In this document: positions 35,018-46,042 of the stretch, in pieces
Numbering within the stretch: position 1 is the first letter of the stretch
Layout of the letters: every line of letters begins with the position of its first letter
Source of the DNA: Nemophila menziesii
Lineage: Eukaryota > Streptophyta > Magnoliopsida > Boraginales > Hydrophyllaceae
Direction: 5' to 3'
Length of the DNA stretch: 64,000 nucleotides
NCBI GenBank assembly: GCA_029959085.1
Contig: JARWIR010000010.1
Span: forward strand, 7,337,001 to 7,401,000
Notes under the pieces: generated by a model
Database searches by the model: none
Seen by the model: only the letters and a program-made list of their open reading frames with translations
Told to the model about the DNA's origin: nothing
Made by a program: the position numbers and the translations under genes

Positions 35018-35466
35018 TGAATAACCATGTGTACTGAAATCTATGCGCGGAGGTAATCTCCACAGACATGAAGATATGTGAAGTTTTTAAAGCCAATATT
35101 CTACTTGAGAAATTTCCTCCATCTTGGAGTGAATACCGTAACCATCTTAAATACAAAATGAAAAAAAATGGTTCTCCAAAAACTCATCAGCTATATCATA
35201 TGCAAGTCGAAGAAGCCAATCGACTCAAGAATGAGTCTCTCTTCTCATTCTTTGAAGGCTAACCTTGTCGAAAGTTCTGATCAAGATAACAAAGACAGGT
35301 TCAAAGGGAAGGGAAAACAACAAGGCCCGAACAAATCCAAAGAGAAGAGAAACAAGAACTTCGTCAACTCCAACAAATAAGGCAGATGGTTCAAAACTTC
35401 TAATAAAATTCAGAGACCTAGTTTGCTATGTTGTGGGAAAGAAGGTCACAAAACTTTTGAGTGAGT
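35018..35466 (+). pseudogene. Copia gag continuation (host element, right flank)
   Basis: Plus-strand gag resumes after the insertion: EVFKANILLEKFPPSW, a Lys/Asn-rich nucleocapsid tail, and a damaged zinc knuckle near 35424-35464 (C-Y-V then GKEGHKTFE after a one-base loss). It stops at 35466, where unrelated AT-rich DNA begins. With 25935-26432 it makes one interrupted gag. Confidence 0.82.
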
Positions 35467-35774
35467 TAATTATTATATTTTTTCATTATAACTGAGACTA
35501 AGCTAGTAGATAATTTTTTTTTTTTTCATTATAATTGAGAATAAGCTAATAGACAAAACCTACGATTTTGATTGCTCCAACTGAGAGGAAATCTATCAAC
35601 CTCAAATATTTTAATAAAGAATATCAATCATAAAAAATATCGATAGTTACTTTAATAGGTTAAGTATTTTACACTAAACCAAAAATTCTATGATCGAATT
35701 ATTCGAGTCAAACGAATTCAAAAGGTATTAAAAGAAAGAAAATTGTTGAATTCCTAATGGAAGAGACAAGAGCT
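35467..35774. other. AT-rich spacer downstream of the peptide gene
   Basis: Contains a short duplicated phrase ('tttttcattataa.tgaga.taagcta', 35478 and 35525). It probably holds the 3' UTR of the neighbouring minus-strand gene. Nothing else seen. Confidence 0.35.
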
Positions 35775-37646
35775 TTAATGGTGCCTAGGTCTGTGTCTCC
35801 TAGGGCCATAGTAATCTTCATGGATATTTGGTAGCCAATGATTTGACTTTGAAAGCTTGGAAAGTTTTCTCTTCATGTTAGAACAACGTTTGTTTTGGCA
35901 AGCATTGACAAATCGTCTTCTCACGTTAGCGCCTTCATGCTGTAATTGAAAAAAAACACTCGTCATTAGGATGAAATGACAGTAAATTCTGTTATCTAAT
36001 AATTTGATAGTAAATATATTATTATATCCAGTTAAATAAAAATATGTTCCAACTAAATAAATGTATGATAAACATTTGTTATTAATCTTAAAACAAAACA
36101 CTTCCATAAATAATAATGTTCATTAACTAAAATAAATGTTTAAATTATATTATCTAGTTAAAATTTCAGTATATTTTTTCAACTTTTTTTATTTTTATTA
36201 AAATATTAAAATTTATATTTCAATACATATTTAAAATATTAAAACATTTTATAATAAATCTAAGCATTTATATACCGATGAATGTAATATTATTTTGTTT
36301 CTTTAATATGTTTAAAAGTTAAGTGACTTGTAACCGATGAATTACCTTATAAAAGACTATGTTTACACGAATTTAATGTTTGCTAACAACAAAGAATATT
36401 TAAATTCCTGTAAACGTTTTATTTTTACCTGACTTACTTTATTTTCTTTTTATTGATAAAGTAATAATTTGTAAGATTTATATATTGTTATATATTATTA
36501 TATAAGATAAAAAAAATTATTCGATTATAAAAAGATTTAATCATATTCATTTGGAGTATAATCATAAAAAATTGATTAAATAATGTATATATAAATATAA
36601 TTCTATGATATTTTATTGTAAGTAAAATCCTAATATAATGAAAAAACTATATCAATAATTAGTTAATTAATATAAATATAAAAAAAGTAATGGATAATAA
36701 TTTAAACTTAGATTATTGAGCTTGAGAAGAAAAAATGTAATTAAGAACCTAATTTCCCAACATACATATAAAAAAAATGTAAGTTTCGAATTTCCTCATT
36801 CTTGTTATTTCTAAACTGTTAAAGGGGTAAAGTAAGAGGTGCAAGGTTCGAGTCCCTTCCCTAGACATGAGTAACCTAGTTTTGATTAAATAGAAATTTG
36901 CATGAGAAGGCGTGTATATATTTCGTATGAGAATAGTCGTGGTGCGCGTAAATTGGCCCGTAAAATTATAACTATGCTCAGCTAGTGCATTCGGAAGGAA
37001 TATATATATTAATTGCTTATTTGTGGAATAAGACAAGAATGTACTACTGTATGTTATTTTGAACTACCAATATGAGTGAGTAGATTTGTTACTTCATAAT
37101 TTTTATGAGTATTTTTTACTGTTTGCATAACACATGGACCAATATTGTTATTTGGGTTTCTTCTTTGTCGACATATATTTTTTTGTCAAAAATTATTGGG
37201 ATATTGATTTTGCAAATTGAATTTTGGTATAAATTCATATATGTAATATTCCATAAAATTATAAAATAAGTAAAATGTACAGAGAATCTAAATCCATGAA
37301 CCCTATATGATATCTTGAAATTAAGCTAGATACTTACATGTAACTTTTGGTGTGTTAATGTCGAAGATACTTTCTTTAATCGTCTACCTTCACAAAGGAA
37401 ACGAAAAGAACCATATCATTACAATAATAGAGTTGCATGCGAGATTTTCATGGCTGTGGCATGAATATAATCTTTTCACAACCAATAAAAGAAATACAGC
37501 TAACCAGCTGATCATATAAAGAATCCGAAAATGTAAAAACAAATACTCCTAAATAAGATAAATGAACTATGTTTGTGGAACATACCTTGAGCTTCGTGGA
37601 CTAGTGTCGATACAAGTAGAAGAGAGATCAACAGAAATGATTTCAT
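35775..37646 (-). CDS. RGF/GLV/CLEL-type secreted peptide hormone precursor (3 exons)
   Basis: Spliced minus-strand model: exon 1 37586-37646, exon 2 37338-37387, exon 3 35775-35939, giving 91 aa. Splice sites are CAAG|GTATGT, GTGAAG|GTAGAC, TTACAT|GTAAGT and AATTACAG|CATGAA; phases 1 and 0 keep one frame. The N-terminus MKSFLLISLLLVSTLVHEAQ is a signal peptide. The middle is basic and variable, with two Cys. The C-terminus is DYYGPRRHRPRHH, matching the family layout Asp-Tyr...Pro...His-x-Pro-x-His (RGF1 ends DYSNPGHHPPRHN). Family knowledge: the Tyr after Asp is sulfated, the precursor is cleaved to a 13-residue peptide sensed by LRR receptor kinases (RGFR/RGI), controlling root meristem size or gravitropism. 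Odd points: Arg replaces the first Pro of the PP pair and His replaces the final Asn. Intron 2 (1398 bp) carries a SINE. Confidence 0.82.
36783..36960 (+). mobile_element. Truncated Au-type SINE in intron 2 of the peptide gene
   Basis: Aligns by eye with the SINE at 18646-18873 over its middle and 3' part: 'tcgaatttcctcattcttgt', B box GGTTCGAGTCCC, 'gagtaacctagttttgatta', and the GGTGCGCGTAAATTGGCCCG end. The A-box end is decayed and no target duplication is visible. It is inserted opposite to the host transcript. Confidence 0.8.
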
Positions 37647-37727
37647 CTTTGTGTAAAAAAAATTGAATTTTTTTCCGGAATATGAATGTGAAATTGTATG
37701 GTTCCTTTAAAGCTCGAGTTATGTTGC

Positions 37728-37737
37728 ATATATATAC
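37728..37737 (-). promoter_or_regulatory. Candidate TATA box of the peptide gene
   Basis: TATATATAT on the minus strand about 85 bp before the ATG at 37646. Position and sequence fit a core promoter; no other control element is identified. Confidence 0.5.
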
Positions 37738-37739
37738 AA

Positions 37740-38270
37740 ATATTAAGGGCCGACAATAGCTAATTAAACGTGTTATTATATTAAAAGCTCTTTTCCATTT
37801 AATTATGTTTAATACAATTGATATTAATCTTCATTGGTAGGTGAGGATTATATATAAAGAAAGCAAAAAGTGACTACATTTTTTCGAATTTGAGATTACA
37901 TCATATTCCAACTGAGACAAGTAATAAGAAATGAAAGGAAAACGTTAGAAAGTGTTTCAACTTTACGTATATTTTCTTTCATGTCCCATTATTATTTGTC
38001 TCCCATTTTGATCCTTTCCCAGGAATGTTTCATACTTGTTTCCTGCAAACGAGTGTTTGCCACCAGCAGGCGGCACAATTTCAAGAAAAAGTTGAATACT
38101 CACGAGTACTTCAATTGTCTACCTGATCTACCAATCGACGATTCAACGTGATAAACATGTACATGCATGTTACAATATTTGATTGAAACATATAATTTTG
38201 GGTAAGGTTAAATTTGAGAAGTGCTTTAAATTAATCACTTTGTAATTATGTCATTCTCACATTAATAAGC
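37740..38270. other. Upstream region of the peptide gene
   Basis: AT-rich, no ORF or transposon end. Probable promoter DNA of the minus-strand peptide gene, bounded by the Copia insertion at 38277. Confidence 0.35.
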
Positions 38271-38276
38271 ATTTTA

Positions 38277-38989
38277 TGTTGAAATTATTCTTAAATATAA
38301 TTTATTTTAAATAATTCTTTCATGTTCTTGGAAGAGTGGAAAATATTATTTGTGCTTATTAGTCATACATTATAATTTGAGAAAAAAAAAACCATTGGAA
38401 TTATTTAATTTCAAATAATTCCTTATTATTCATGAAGGATTAATGGTTCTTTATATATTAGTTGTTATGGGAGTTACAAAAATTTGATAAAGAAAAAAAC
38501 GGGCGACTTTAATGAGCATTGACGAGCATTAATGTGACGGTTTTTTTGTCTTGCCTTTTCTTCTATAAATAGTGACTTTGTCATTTTCATTTCAAGAGAA
38601 GAGAAAAAAAAAAGTATTCTTGAGAGAATGGAAAAAATATTCTAGAGAGAATAGAAAAAAAACACTTAGAAAGAAAGGAAAAAACTTTTTTAGAGAATTT
38701 ATAGAATAGCATATGTAAAACGAAACTAAGAATCGGAAAAGGCTTCTCTGATATAATATTTCTATAGAGTAGAATTTTTTGTTAGAGAAAATCGGCACGA
38801 CCGAAATATCTTTTTAACACAATTTTACATTCCATGTAATAGTTCTTTTCTCGTACTTTCCATGTAAGTTTCATTATTTTCAATTTATTGTAATAGTGTA
38901 GTATTACTTTAATTGAATATTATCTTTTGATTTTTTTTTGAAACTCCATTACACTATTTTAATACCAGTGATATTGTTATTTTCCAACA
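38277..38989 (+). repeat. 5' LTR of the deleted Copia
   Basis: TGTTGAAATTATTC to TTTTCCAACA. A core TATAAATAG near 38565 is probably the promoter. It is followed by a leader starting ATTTAAAAAGATATAAC. Confidence 0.93.
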
Positions 38990-39064
38990 ATTTAAAAAGA
39001 TATAACTTTTATATCACTGGTTGTTTTTAGAATTGGTTTTCCTATCTCGGTAGTTGCTTCATTA

Positions 39065-39440
39065 TTGAATGCAAAGGCCTTTCCCGACGTGACTATGTTG
39101 GAGCCTTTCAATGGTTCCAACTACAAACGTTGGGCACAAAAACCACTGATATGCCTTGAACAACATGAACTAGACTTTGCAGTTCGCGAGGTACTCCCTG
39201 CCATTGAGGCCAATGGGAAATATACCAAAGAACTACATGCTAGGTTTCTAGCTCTCAAAGTTGGGTTCAAGAAAGCAAATTCAGTGGTTAGGGGATAGAT
39301 CTTGGATAATGTGACGAACCCTACCTTTTATCTGTGTTCCGTTGATAAGCCAACAAAGACTATCTGTGAAACGGTTTAAAAAAGGCAAGGGGGTGATGAT
39401 TCTGATAAGAAGAAATACGTCACCGGAAAATGACCCAACA
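39065..39440 (+). pseudogene. Truncated Copia gag
   Basis: Opens with NAKAFPDVTMLEPFNGSNY, then RWAQKPLICLEQHELDF, homologous to the gag at 26022 and 34137. An in-frame TAG at about 39296 is followed by readable but shifted gag codons (DNVTNPTF, then GDDSDKKKYVTG) to 39435. Then a few codons of the 'EANRLKDKS' block are joined directly to noncoding sequence, marking the internal deletion. Confidence 0.8.
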
Positions 39441-40267
39441 AGATCCAGTTAGTCCCATAAAAGTCGAAAAGTGAATCGACTCAAAGATAAGTCCTAATTT
39501 TTCTTTTACATTTAAATAAGTTTTAGGATTACTTTGACCCCTCCTCGCTTATACAACCAACCTTCAACTCTTGTTGCACTAAATATCATTCACAAACATG
39601 ATTATACACCAGTTGGATGTGAAATCAATATGTGAATGAAAATGTAGATGAAGAGATCTATATAGTGCAAAGGGTTGGTAGTTTTGGATTAAGGGGATAA
39701 AGTATGAAAACTGAGGAAATTGTTTTGTGTTTTAAATTGCCACCTTTCTAATGATATAGTATCTCAATAAAAGATGGACCAGATTGTGTTACAGTTTTGC
39801 CAATATGTGTATGACATGATCCACTTTTGGAACTTTCATTCATGGGACTTACTTCTTTTATTCTTCTATTTGTGAATAAAAGATGTGGGAAAAGATTTGC
39901 TTAAGGGAAAAATTTGTTAGAGACAATTATAGAATTTACCTTACTTAGTCTCACTTTGTTGGAAAGGTTTGACTCCATTGATATAATATCTAGTAAAAAA
40001 AAATCTATATAATACTAGTATTCATAAATAAGAGAATTGTGGGGGGTGTGTACCCCTTAATGAATATAAAATAATTATAATGATTATGATGCTCTTAATG
40101 AATAAAACCCAACTTGGTATTGTCCATATTGTAAAGAGACTCAAGTGGTGACCATTGGGTTATTATTTTTCATTTAATAAAGTACGAGAGAGGTGCTATT
40201 GATCTATATGATGCACTAACTTCTCATCCATATAATGTAAATTGTGCATACATGAGCAAATTAAAAT

Positions 40268-40545
40268 TTAATGAATTCATAGCCATGTGTGGTGGTCCTA
40301 TTGAGACGGACTTGATAAATTCACCATTTAGGTTGTTATATATTTCTCATACTTAATGAATTCATAGCCATGTGTAGTGGTCCTTTTGAGACGGACTTGA
40401 TGAATTCACCGTTGAGGTTGTTGTATATTGCTCATAATATGATTACAAGGAGACGTCCTTGATGTTCCAAGGGATGAGTTGTTAGAATTACCACAAATTC
40501 ATAGCCCGTAAGGGTGGTCCTAAAGAGAAATGACTTAATGAATTA
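40268..40545 (+). repeat. ~85-bp tandem repeats upstream of the polypurine tract
   Basis: Two full units (40268-40353, 40354-40436) and a partial one (40494-40545), with 'aattcatagccatgtgt', 'ggtggtcctattgagacgg' and 'acttgatgaattcacc'. Homologous to the minus-strand array 28151-28401. Confidence 0.85.
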
Positions 40546-40889
40546 GCAAGACACATAATGAGGCTGAGCTTTATTGCTCTTAATGATCTTGAAATCCGAG
40601 AGGGTCGTCTAATGAGGCTAGACGCTCTTGGAGATCACCTATGTGCATGGAAAGGGTGATGTTTGAGGAATCTGTAACTATCAACCGGGTAGAGTATGTG
40701 TTGTGGGGGTCTCGATCGAAAACCATCAAGTTCAAGAGTACGTTCACTTGACAGGAATTTGGTGGTTGCCTCACTTCACTACGTGGCAATTTCAATCGAA
40801 AGATATTGCCACTTAAGTACAATTCACCCAAATGCTGCTATTTATGGAAACCTGATCACCTTCTTTTCCAAAAAACATGAGTAGGGGAT

Positions 40890-41606
40890 TGTTGGAAATA
40901 TTCTTAAATATAATTTATTTTGAATAATCCTTTCATGTTCTTGGAAGAGTGGAAAATATTATTTGTGCTTATTAGTCACACATTACAATTTGAGAAAAAA
41001 AAAACCATTGGAATTATTTAATTTCAAATCATTACTTATCCTTCATGAAGGATTAATGGTTCTTTAAATATTAGTTGTTATGGGAGTTACCAAAATTTGA
41101 TGAAGAAAAAAACAGACGACTTTAATAAGCATTGACGAGTATTAATGTGACGGTTTTTCTTGTCTTGCCTTTTCTTCTATAAATAGTGACTTTGTCATTT
41201 TCATTTCAAGAGAAGAGAAAAAAAAAAGTATTCTTGAGAGAATGGAAAAAATATTCTAGAGAGAATAGAAAAAAAAACACTTCTAGAAAGAAAGGAAAAA
41301 ACTATTCTAGAGAATTTATAGAATAACATATGTAAAACGAAACTAAGAATCAGAAAAGGCTTCTCTGATATAATATTTCTATAGAGTAGAATTTTTTGTT
41401 AGAGATAACCGGCACGACCGGAATATCTTTGTAACACAATTTTACATTCCATGTAATAGTTCTTTTCTCGTATTTTCCATGTAAGTTTCGTTATTTTCAA
41501 TTTATTGTAATAGTGTAGTATTACTTTAATTGAATATTTTCTTTTGATTTTTTTTGGAACTCCATTACTCTATTTTTAATACCAGTGATATTGTTATTTT
41601 CCAACA
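40890..41606 (+). repeat. 3' LTR of the deleted Copia
   Basis: TGTTGGAAATATTC to TTTTCCAACA, preceded by the polypurine tract at about 40879-40888. It differs from the 5' LTR by scattered substitutions and small indels. Confidence 0.93.
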
Positions 41607-41721
41607 TTTTAAAGTTTTTCAGAGGGAGAGGGAGGAAGGGGTTGGGTGGTCCCGCATGAATGCTCACCATCATGCCTCTATCTCCCCTCCAAACCAATCA
41701 TTTCTTCAAAAGATGGCCTAA

Positions 41722-42171
41722 GGGTCTGTTTGGATTAAGGAGGAATTCTTTAGTAAAAGATAGGAAGAGAGAGTATAATAAGGGAATGACAAAGGAGAGT
41801 ATTAAATCTTATTTGGATTGAATAAAAAGAGAAAAGGGAGATTTTATTAAAGGATTATAGGTATCCGGTGTTTGGATTAGAGGAATAGTTGGAGGAAAGG
41901 ATTCTTTTTATAACTAAATGACTCATATACTCCTATAAAAATATTTTATAAAGAAATAATAAGGGTAATTTAAACATTACAACGTAATAAAAAATCCATT
42001 CCTTCTAATCCCACTGAATTGGAAGGATTGAATATATAAGGATATAAGGTATTGTAAGAATCATTTACTAACCTTTCCCTTCCATTCCCGTGTAATACAA
42101 ACAAAGGAATGGATTTTTAGAATCCTTTAATATAATTGCTTCCCTCCCTATCCCTTCATCCAAACAAACCC
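41722..42171. mobile_element. Tourist/Harbinger-type MITE, TSD TAA
   Basis: 450 bp with termini GGGTCTGTTTGGATTAAGG (left) and GGGTTTGTTTGGATGAAGG (reverse complement of right), flanked by TAA at 41719-41721 and 42172-42174. A 3-bp TAA duplication and GGG...TTTGG termini fit PIF/Harbinger MITEs. The interior contains complementary halves rich in 'ggaagg'/'ccttcc'. No coding. Confidence 0.85.
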
Positions 42172-42233
42172 TAAGGGTAAGGTGGAGAAGTGGTCTTTTC
42201 GAGTCCTATTTTTTTAGCATTTATAAGGATCTT

Positions 42234-42600
42234 TGACAAGGCCAGCCCTTACATTTTAGGGACCCTAAGCGAACTCAAAAAATTGGGGCCATTACATAAA
42301 TAAAAATATTATCACTACTAGCATGGTTTGAACTTTAGACGTCATAAAAAAAACATGCAACATTACCAGTAATCTAGCAATACCGTTTGTACGTAATTAT
42401 TTAATATCCAGCATATACGTATATAAACTTAAATTGTAGTAATAAGGGGTGTTTGGTGGTAAGATCATATATTTTTATGCAGATCTAGAGTTCGAGCTAT
42501 GATAGTAATTATTATATTTTTATTTGTAATTTTTTATATAGAAAGATCTTATTTTGTGAACTCGGTTTAGACCCCCGAGATGTCAGAATCGACCTTGGCA
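42234..42600. mobile_element. Possible old hAT-like element
   Basis: Ends CAAGGCCAGCCCTTAC at the left and CAAGGTCGATTCTGAC (reverse complement of right, near 42595) resemble a common plant 'GGGCCGGCCCTGA' hAT-type terminus with adjacent 'gggaccctaagcgaact'. No clear 8-bp duplication. Tentative. Confidence 0.35.
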
Positions 42601-42910
42601 GAACTTATCTTCCAAAAGGCTAAAGCAAGGTAAAACATCATTGGACACTATTTCTATGGACAAAAGCGTGGAAAAATCCAATTCCACTTTAGAAAAGTTT
42701 TTCCCAATTCTTAAATGTTTTATTCACGTAATTTAAAATCTGTATTTTAAATTTTGACTCAAGAAAATATAAATGCATAGGACTACATTGTATATGGAAT
42801 GAATTCCTAAGTGTAATGAATTAAGATGTCTTAGGAAAGTGTCAGTCGCAAGATAGACGATTCAGCCAATCACTGAAAGAATTCAGAAGATGGCGTAAGA
42901 ATCGGGCCTA

Positions 42911-43069
42911 GTAACATTTGGACATCTACCAAAAAGGTTTAATAGGCAAGCCGACGCTCTTGCAAAAAAGGCTAGATACATATCCAACAGAGGCGAACCG
43001 ACAACAAACTCGCTCATGGGGATTTCGCAAGACTTGGGGTATGATGACAGAATGGCATTTTTATCATAG
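42911..43069 (+). pseudogene. LINE-type RNase H (RVT_3) C-terminal fragment
   Basis: An open plus-strand stretch VTFGHLPKRFNRQADALAKK, continuing to a TAG at 43067, matches the last RNase H block (H-x-P-R...N..AD.LAKKA) of plant L1-like elements and related host-like RNase H proteins. Upstream sequence is out of frame or decayed. No start. Confidence 0.6.
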
Positions 43070-43209
43070 AAGCAAACATGTCCAAAAAAAATGATCACAT
43101 GCTAACTAAATAGCTAATGATCAAATTCGACCAAAAATATATAAACAAATTCCGGACATTAGTCAAGAAAGGGAAAATAAGACAAAATTGTTGTTACATT
43201 TCCAAATCT

Positions 43210-43563
<354 letters not shown>

Positions 43564-45280
43564 TCCCCCCTCAAGCTGAGTTGTAGTTGAAGAGGAAGCT
43601 TGGATTAGGAAGAGCAAGAAAAGGTGTAGAAGCAAGTCCTTTAGTAAAAATATCAGCTAGCTGAGAAGTAGTTGGAACATGAGCTAAAATAAGTAGCTTA
43701 GCTTGAACTTGTTCACGAACAAAGTGATAATCTACATCAATGTGACGTGTACAAGTGTGAAAAACTGGATTTTTTTTTTTTTTTTTTAGTCGAAATTTCA
43801 TAAAATAAAAGTCACAAAAATTACATAGTCAGCCTACTCCTATAGCATAAAAGTCATCTCTAAGCAAGTTGGCTAATTGGGGAGGTGGAGATATACTCCA
43901 AAGGCTAAACAATTTGCCTTTAAGCATTTGTTTAGCCACCCAATCTGCACTTCTATTGTTTTCTCTCCTAGTAAAGGAGATACAAGTATTACTTCTAAGC
44001 GCACAAAATCGAATATTGTTTACTACAAGTTTAAAACAACTAAAATTGTTACATTTAGTTAAGTTAACTTGATTAACAGCTACAAGACAGTCATTCTCCA
44101 CTTGAACTATCCCTCTAGGTTTCTTGTTTGCCATCTCACAAGCCTCCAAGATGCCCTGAGCTTCAGCTTCAAGTATTGAATGTGCTCTAAATACCTTAGC
44201 TTTCCCTTCCAAAAATGTACCTGTAGAATCACGCAATATACACGCAATAGCTGCCTTGTTAGTTTTACAATCAAACGAGGCATCACAGTTAATTTTTAAT
44301 TTGCCTAAAGGGGGTGGTTTCCATTTATTGAAGTAAACAGAGCCTCTACCCTAGAGTAATAGCTGAAATGTTGTGACACGCAAGAGTAGGAACTCCAATA
44401 TTAATGTGCAGACTTTGAAGTAAAAATGTAATCCATTTAAGCTCTGCAGAAACATGTGCCATAGCCCGATATTCTGCTTCGGTGGAGGAGCGTGAGACAT
44501 TAGATTGTTTCTTGGAGCCTCAAGAAATTAAATTTGAGCCCAAGAAAATAAAATAGCCTGTTGTAGAACGTCGATCACTCACCGAGCTGGCCCAATCAGA
44601 ATCTGAAAAAGCCTTTAAAGATGGTGGTGAAGTAGAAAAATACTAACATATATTGATGAGTGACTTTAATATAACAAAGCAATCGTTTTAAAGCTTCAAA
44701 ATCCATGTTTGTAGAAGAATGCATAGCTTGACAAAGTCTATTAACTGAGAAAGCTATATCAGGCCTAGTAATTGTTAAGTATTGCAATGCCCCAATTAAA
44801 CTTCAAAATAGAGTAGGATTATCAAAAGGAAACTTGTCATGATTTGATAAAACAACATACTTATTCATAGTTGGAGTAGGAGATGAATTACGATCCAAAA
44901 TTCCAGCTCGACTAATAATCGATAAAGCATAGGTGGACTGATCAACTATGATAGTATTAGATGATCGAGTTATATTCAACCTAAGAAAGTAAGCTAAACA
45001 ACCAAGATCTTTCATTTTGAAACGCGATTTAAGGGCATCAATAATAGAAGATATAGTAGAAGCATCTACACCATATTAAGATGTCATCAACATAAACAAG
45101 CACTACAGTTAAAGAGCTAGCAGACCCTCTCACAAACATTGAAGTATCTGCAGTACTAACTTTGAAACCATGAGAAACAAGAAAAGATGTTAGAAGTTGA
45201 TACCAAGCACGAGGAGCTTGTTTAAGTCCATAAAGGGACCTATTAAACTTGCACACATAATCAGGATGTAGCTTATCAAT
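43564..45280 (-). pseudogene. Copia RT and RNase H remnant (minus strand)
   Basis: Blocks on the minus strand: KLHPDYV, CKFNRSLYGLKQAPRAWYQ, VLVYVDDILI (about 45085), [44 protein letters not shown], and RNase H end TRHIDVDYHFVREQV with TSQLADIFTKGL. Frameshifts are numerous. A LINE fragment (43771-44345) interrupts RNase H, and the plus-strand Copia LTR at 45281 cuts the RT in its N-terminal half. Confidence 0.88.
43771..44345 (-). mobile_element. 5'-truncated LINE with poly(A), RNase H domain
   Basis: Minus-strand open frame: KWKPPPLGKLKINCDASF, LRDSTGTFLEG, AEAQGILEACEMA, VENDCLVAVNQV, FTRRENNRSADWVAKQ. This is the RVT_3-type RNase H at the 3' end of plant L1 LINEs. It finishes near 43829 and is followed by 3' UTR and a poly(A) of about 18 (T run at 43771-43788). 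No target duplication is visible; a few Copia bases appear to be missing at the site. Confidence 0.82.
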
Positions 45281-45499
45281 TGTTAAAGTGTAGTAAAGTA
45301 TTACCCTATTACCCGTAGGATATTAGTACATGCTATTATCCATTAGGTAGTATAGTACATGCTATTATCCATTAGGTAGTTTACTTTATTATCTATTGTG
45401 TAATATCCCTTGTGTATTGGGGTGATATGTATTTCTATATATATATGGAAGAATAGTGTCTTATGACACTAAGCATTTTATTCAATTTCAGCTTCAACA
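45281..45499 (+). repeat. 5' LTR (219 bp) of the plus-strand Copia
   Basis: TGTTAAAGTG to CTTCAACA. It contains two tandem copies of 'catgctattatccattaggtagt' (45331-45380) and a TATATATATGG box near 45440. Small LTR size suits this Copia type. Confidence 0.92.
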
Positions 45500-45511
45500 T
45501 GGTATCAAAGC
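45500..45511 (+). other. Primer binding site
   Basis: TGGTATCAAAGC directly after the LTR, one base from the usual TGGTATCAGAGC complementary to the 3' end of plant initiator tRNA-Met. It primes minus-strand cDNA synthesis. Confidence 0.92.
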
Positions 45512-46042
45512 TAGGTTAATTTTCGTTTTTTTTCTTTTTCTCATTTAAAAAAAAAAAGTTACAGCACAACGTCTTCTTCGACGCTTCACCACACCAGCAA
45601 AAACCTAACCCTAGTCGCCCCACCACCCATCTCCGCCACTAACCAAACCACGGCACCCTTATAGCTCCATTCGCCTGACCATGGAGACACCACGTACATC
45701 TTCCATCAGTTCCGACGAAGCTGCGGCGGCGGTTTCTCAGTAAAAAAACACAGAAATAAAACTTAAAACGCCGATCTACGCCGAACTGCTGCCTGTAGAT
45801 GCGCGTGAGTCACCCCACTAGCTTCGCCAGACAATTCCGAGCCGGATATGGAAGTCCTGTCGCCGTCTCCCGCGCATGTGATTCACGCTCCACCAGTCGC
45901 CGCCACGCGCCACCCCTCGTCGGACAGTAGGTTCGGCTTTGTCTCCTCTTTTCGTTTCCGCTGTTTATTTCGTTTGATTCCGCTGTTTTAGTGTCCGTTT
46001 GATTATAAATAGTGGTATAGTTATTGTGTATTTCGTGGTGTT

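Larger units (their letters stand above)
38277..41606 (+). mobile_element. Internally deleted Copia with both LTRs, TSD TTTTA
   Basis: 3330 bp with LTRs 38277-38989 (713 bp) and 40890-41606 (717 bp), both TGTTG to CCAACA and nearly identical. Perfect TTTTA flanks at 38272-38276 and 41607-41611. The internal 1.9 kb has only a gag start (39065) and 3' noncoding repeats (40268-40545), then a polypurine tract GAGTAGGGGAT before the 3' LTR. Protease, integrase and RT are missing, so movement would need a helper. Confidence 0.93.
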
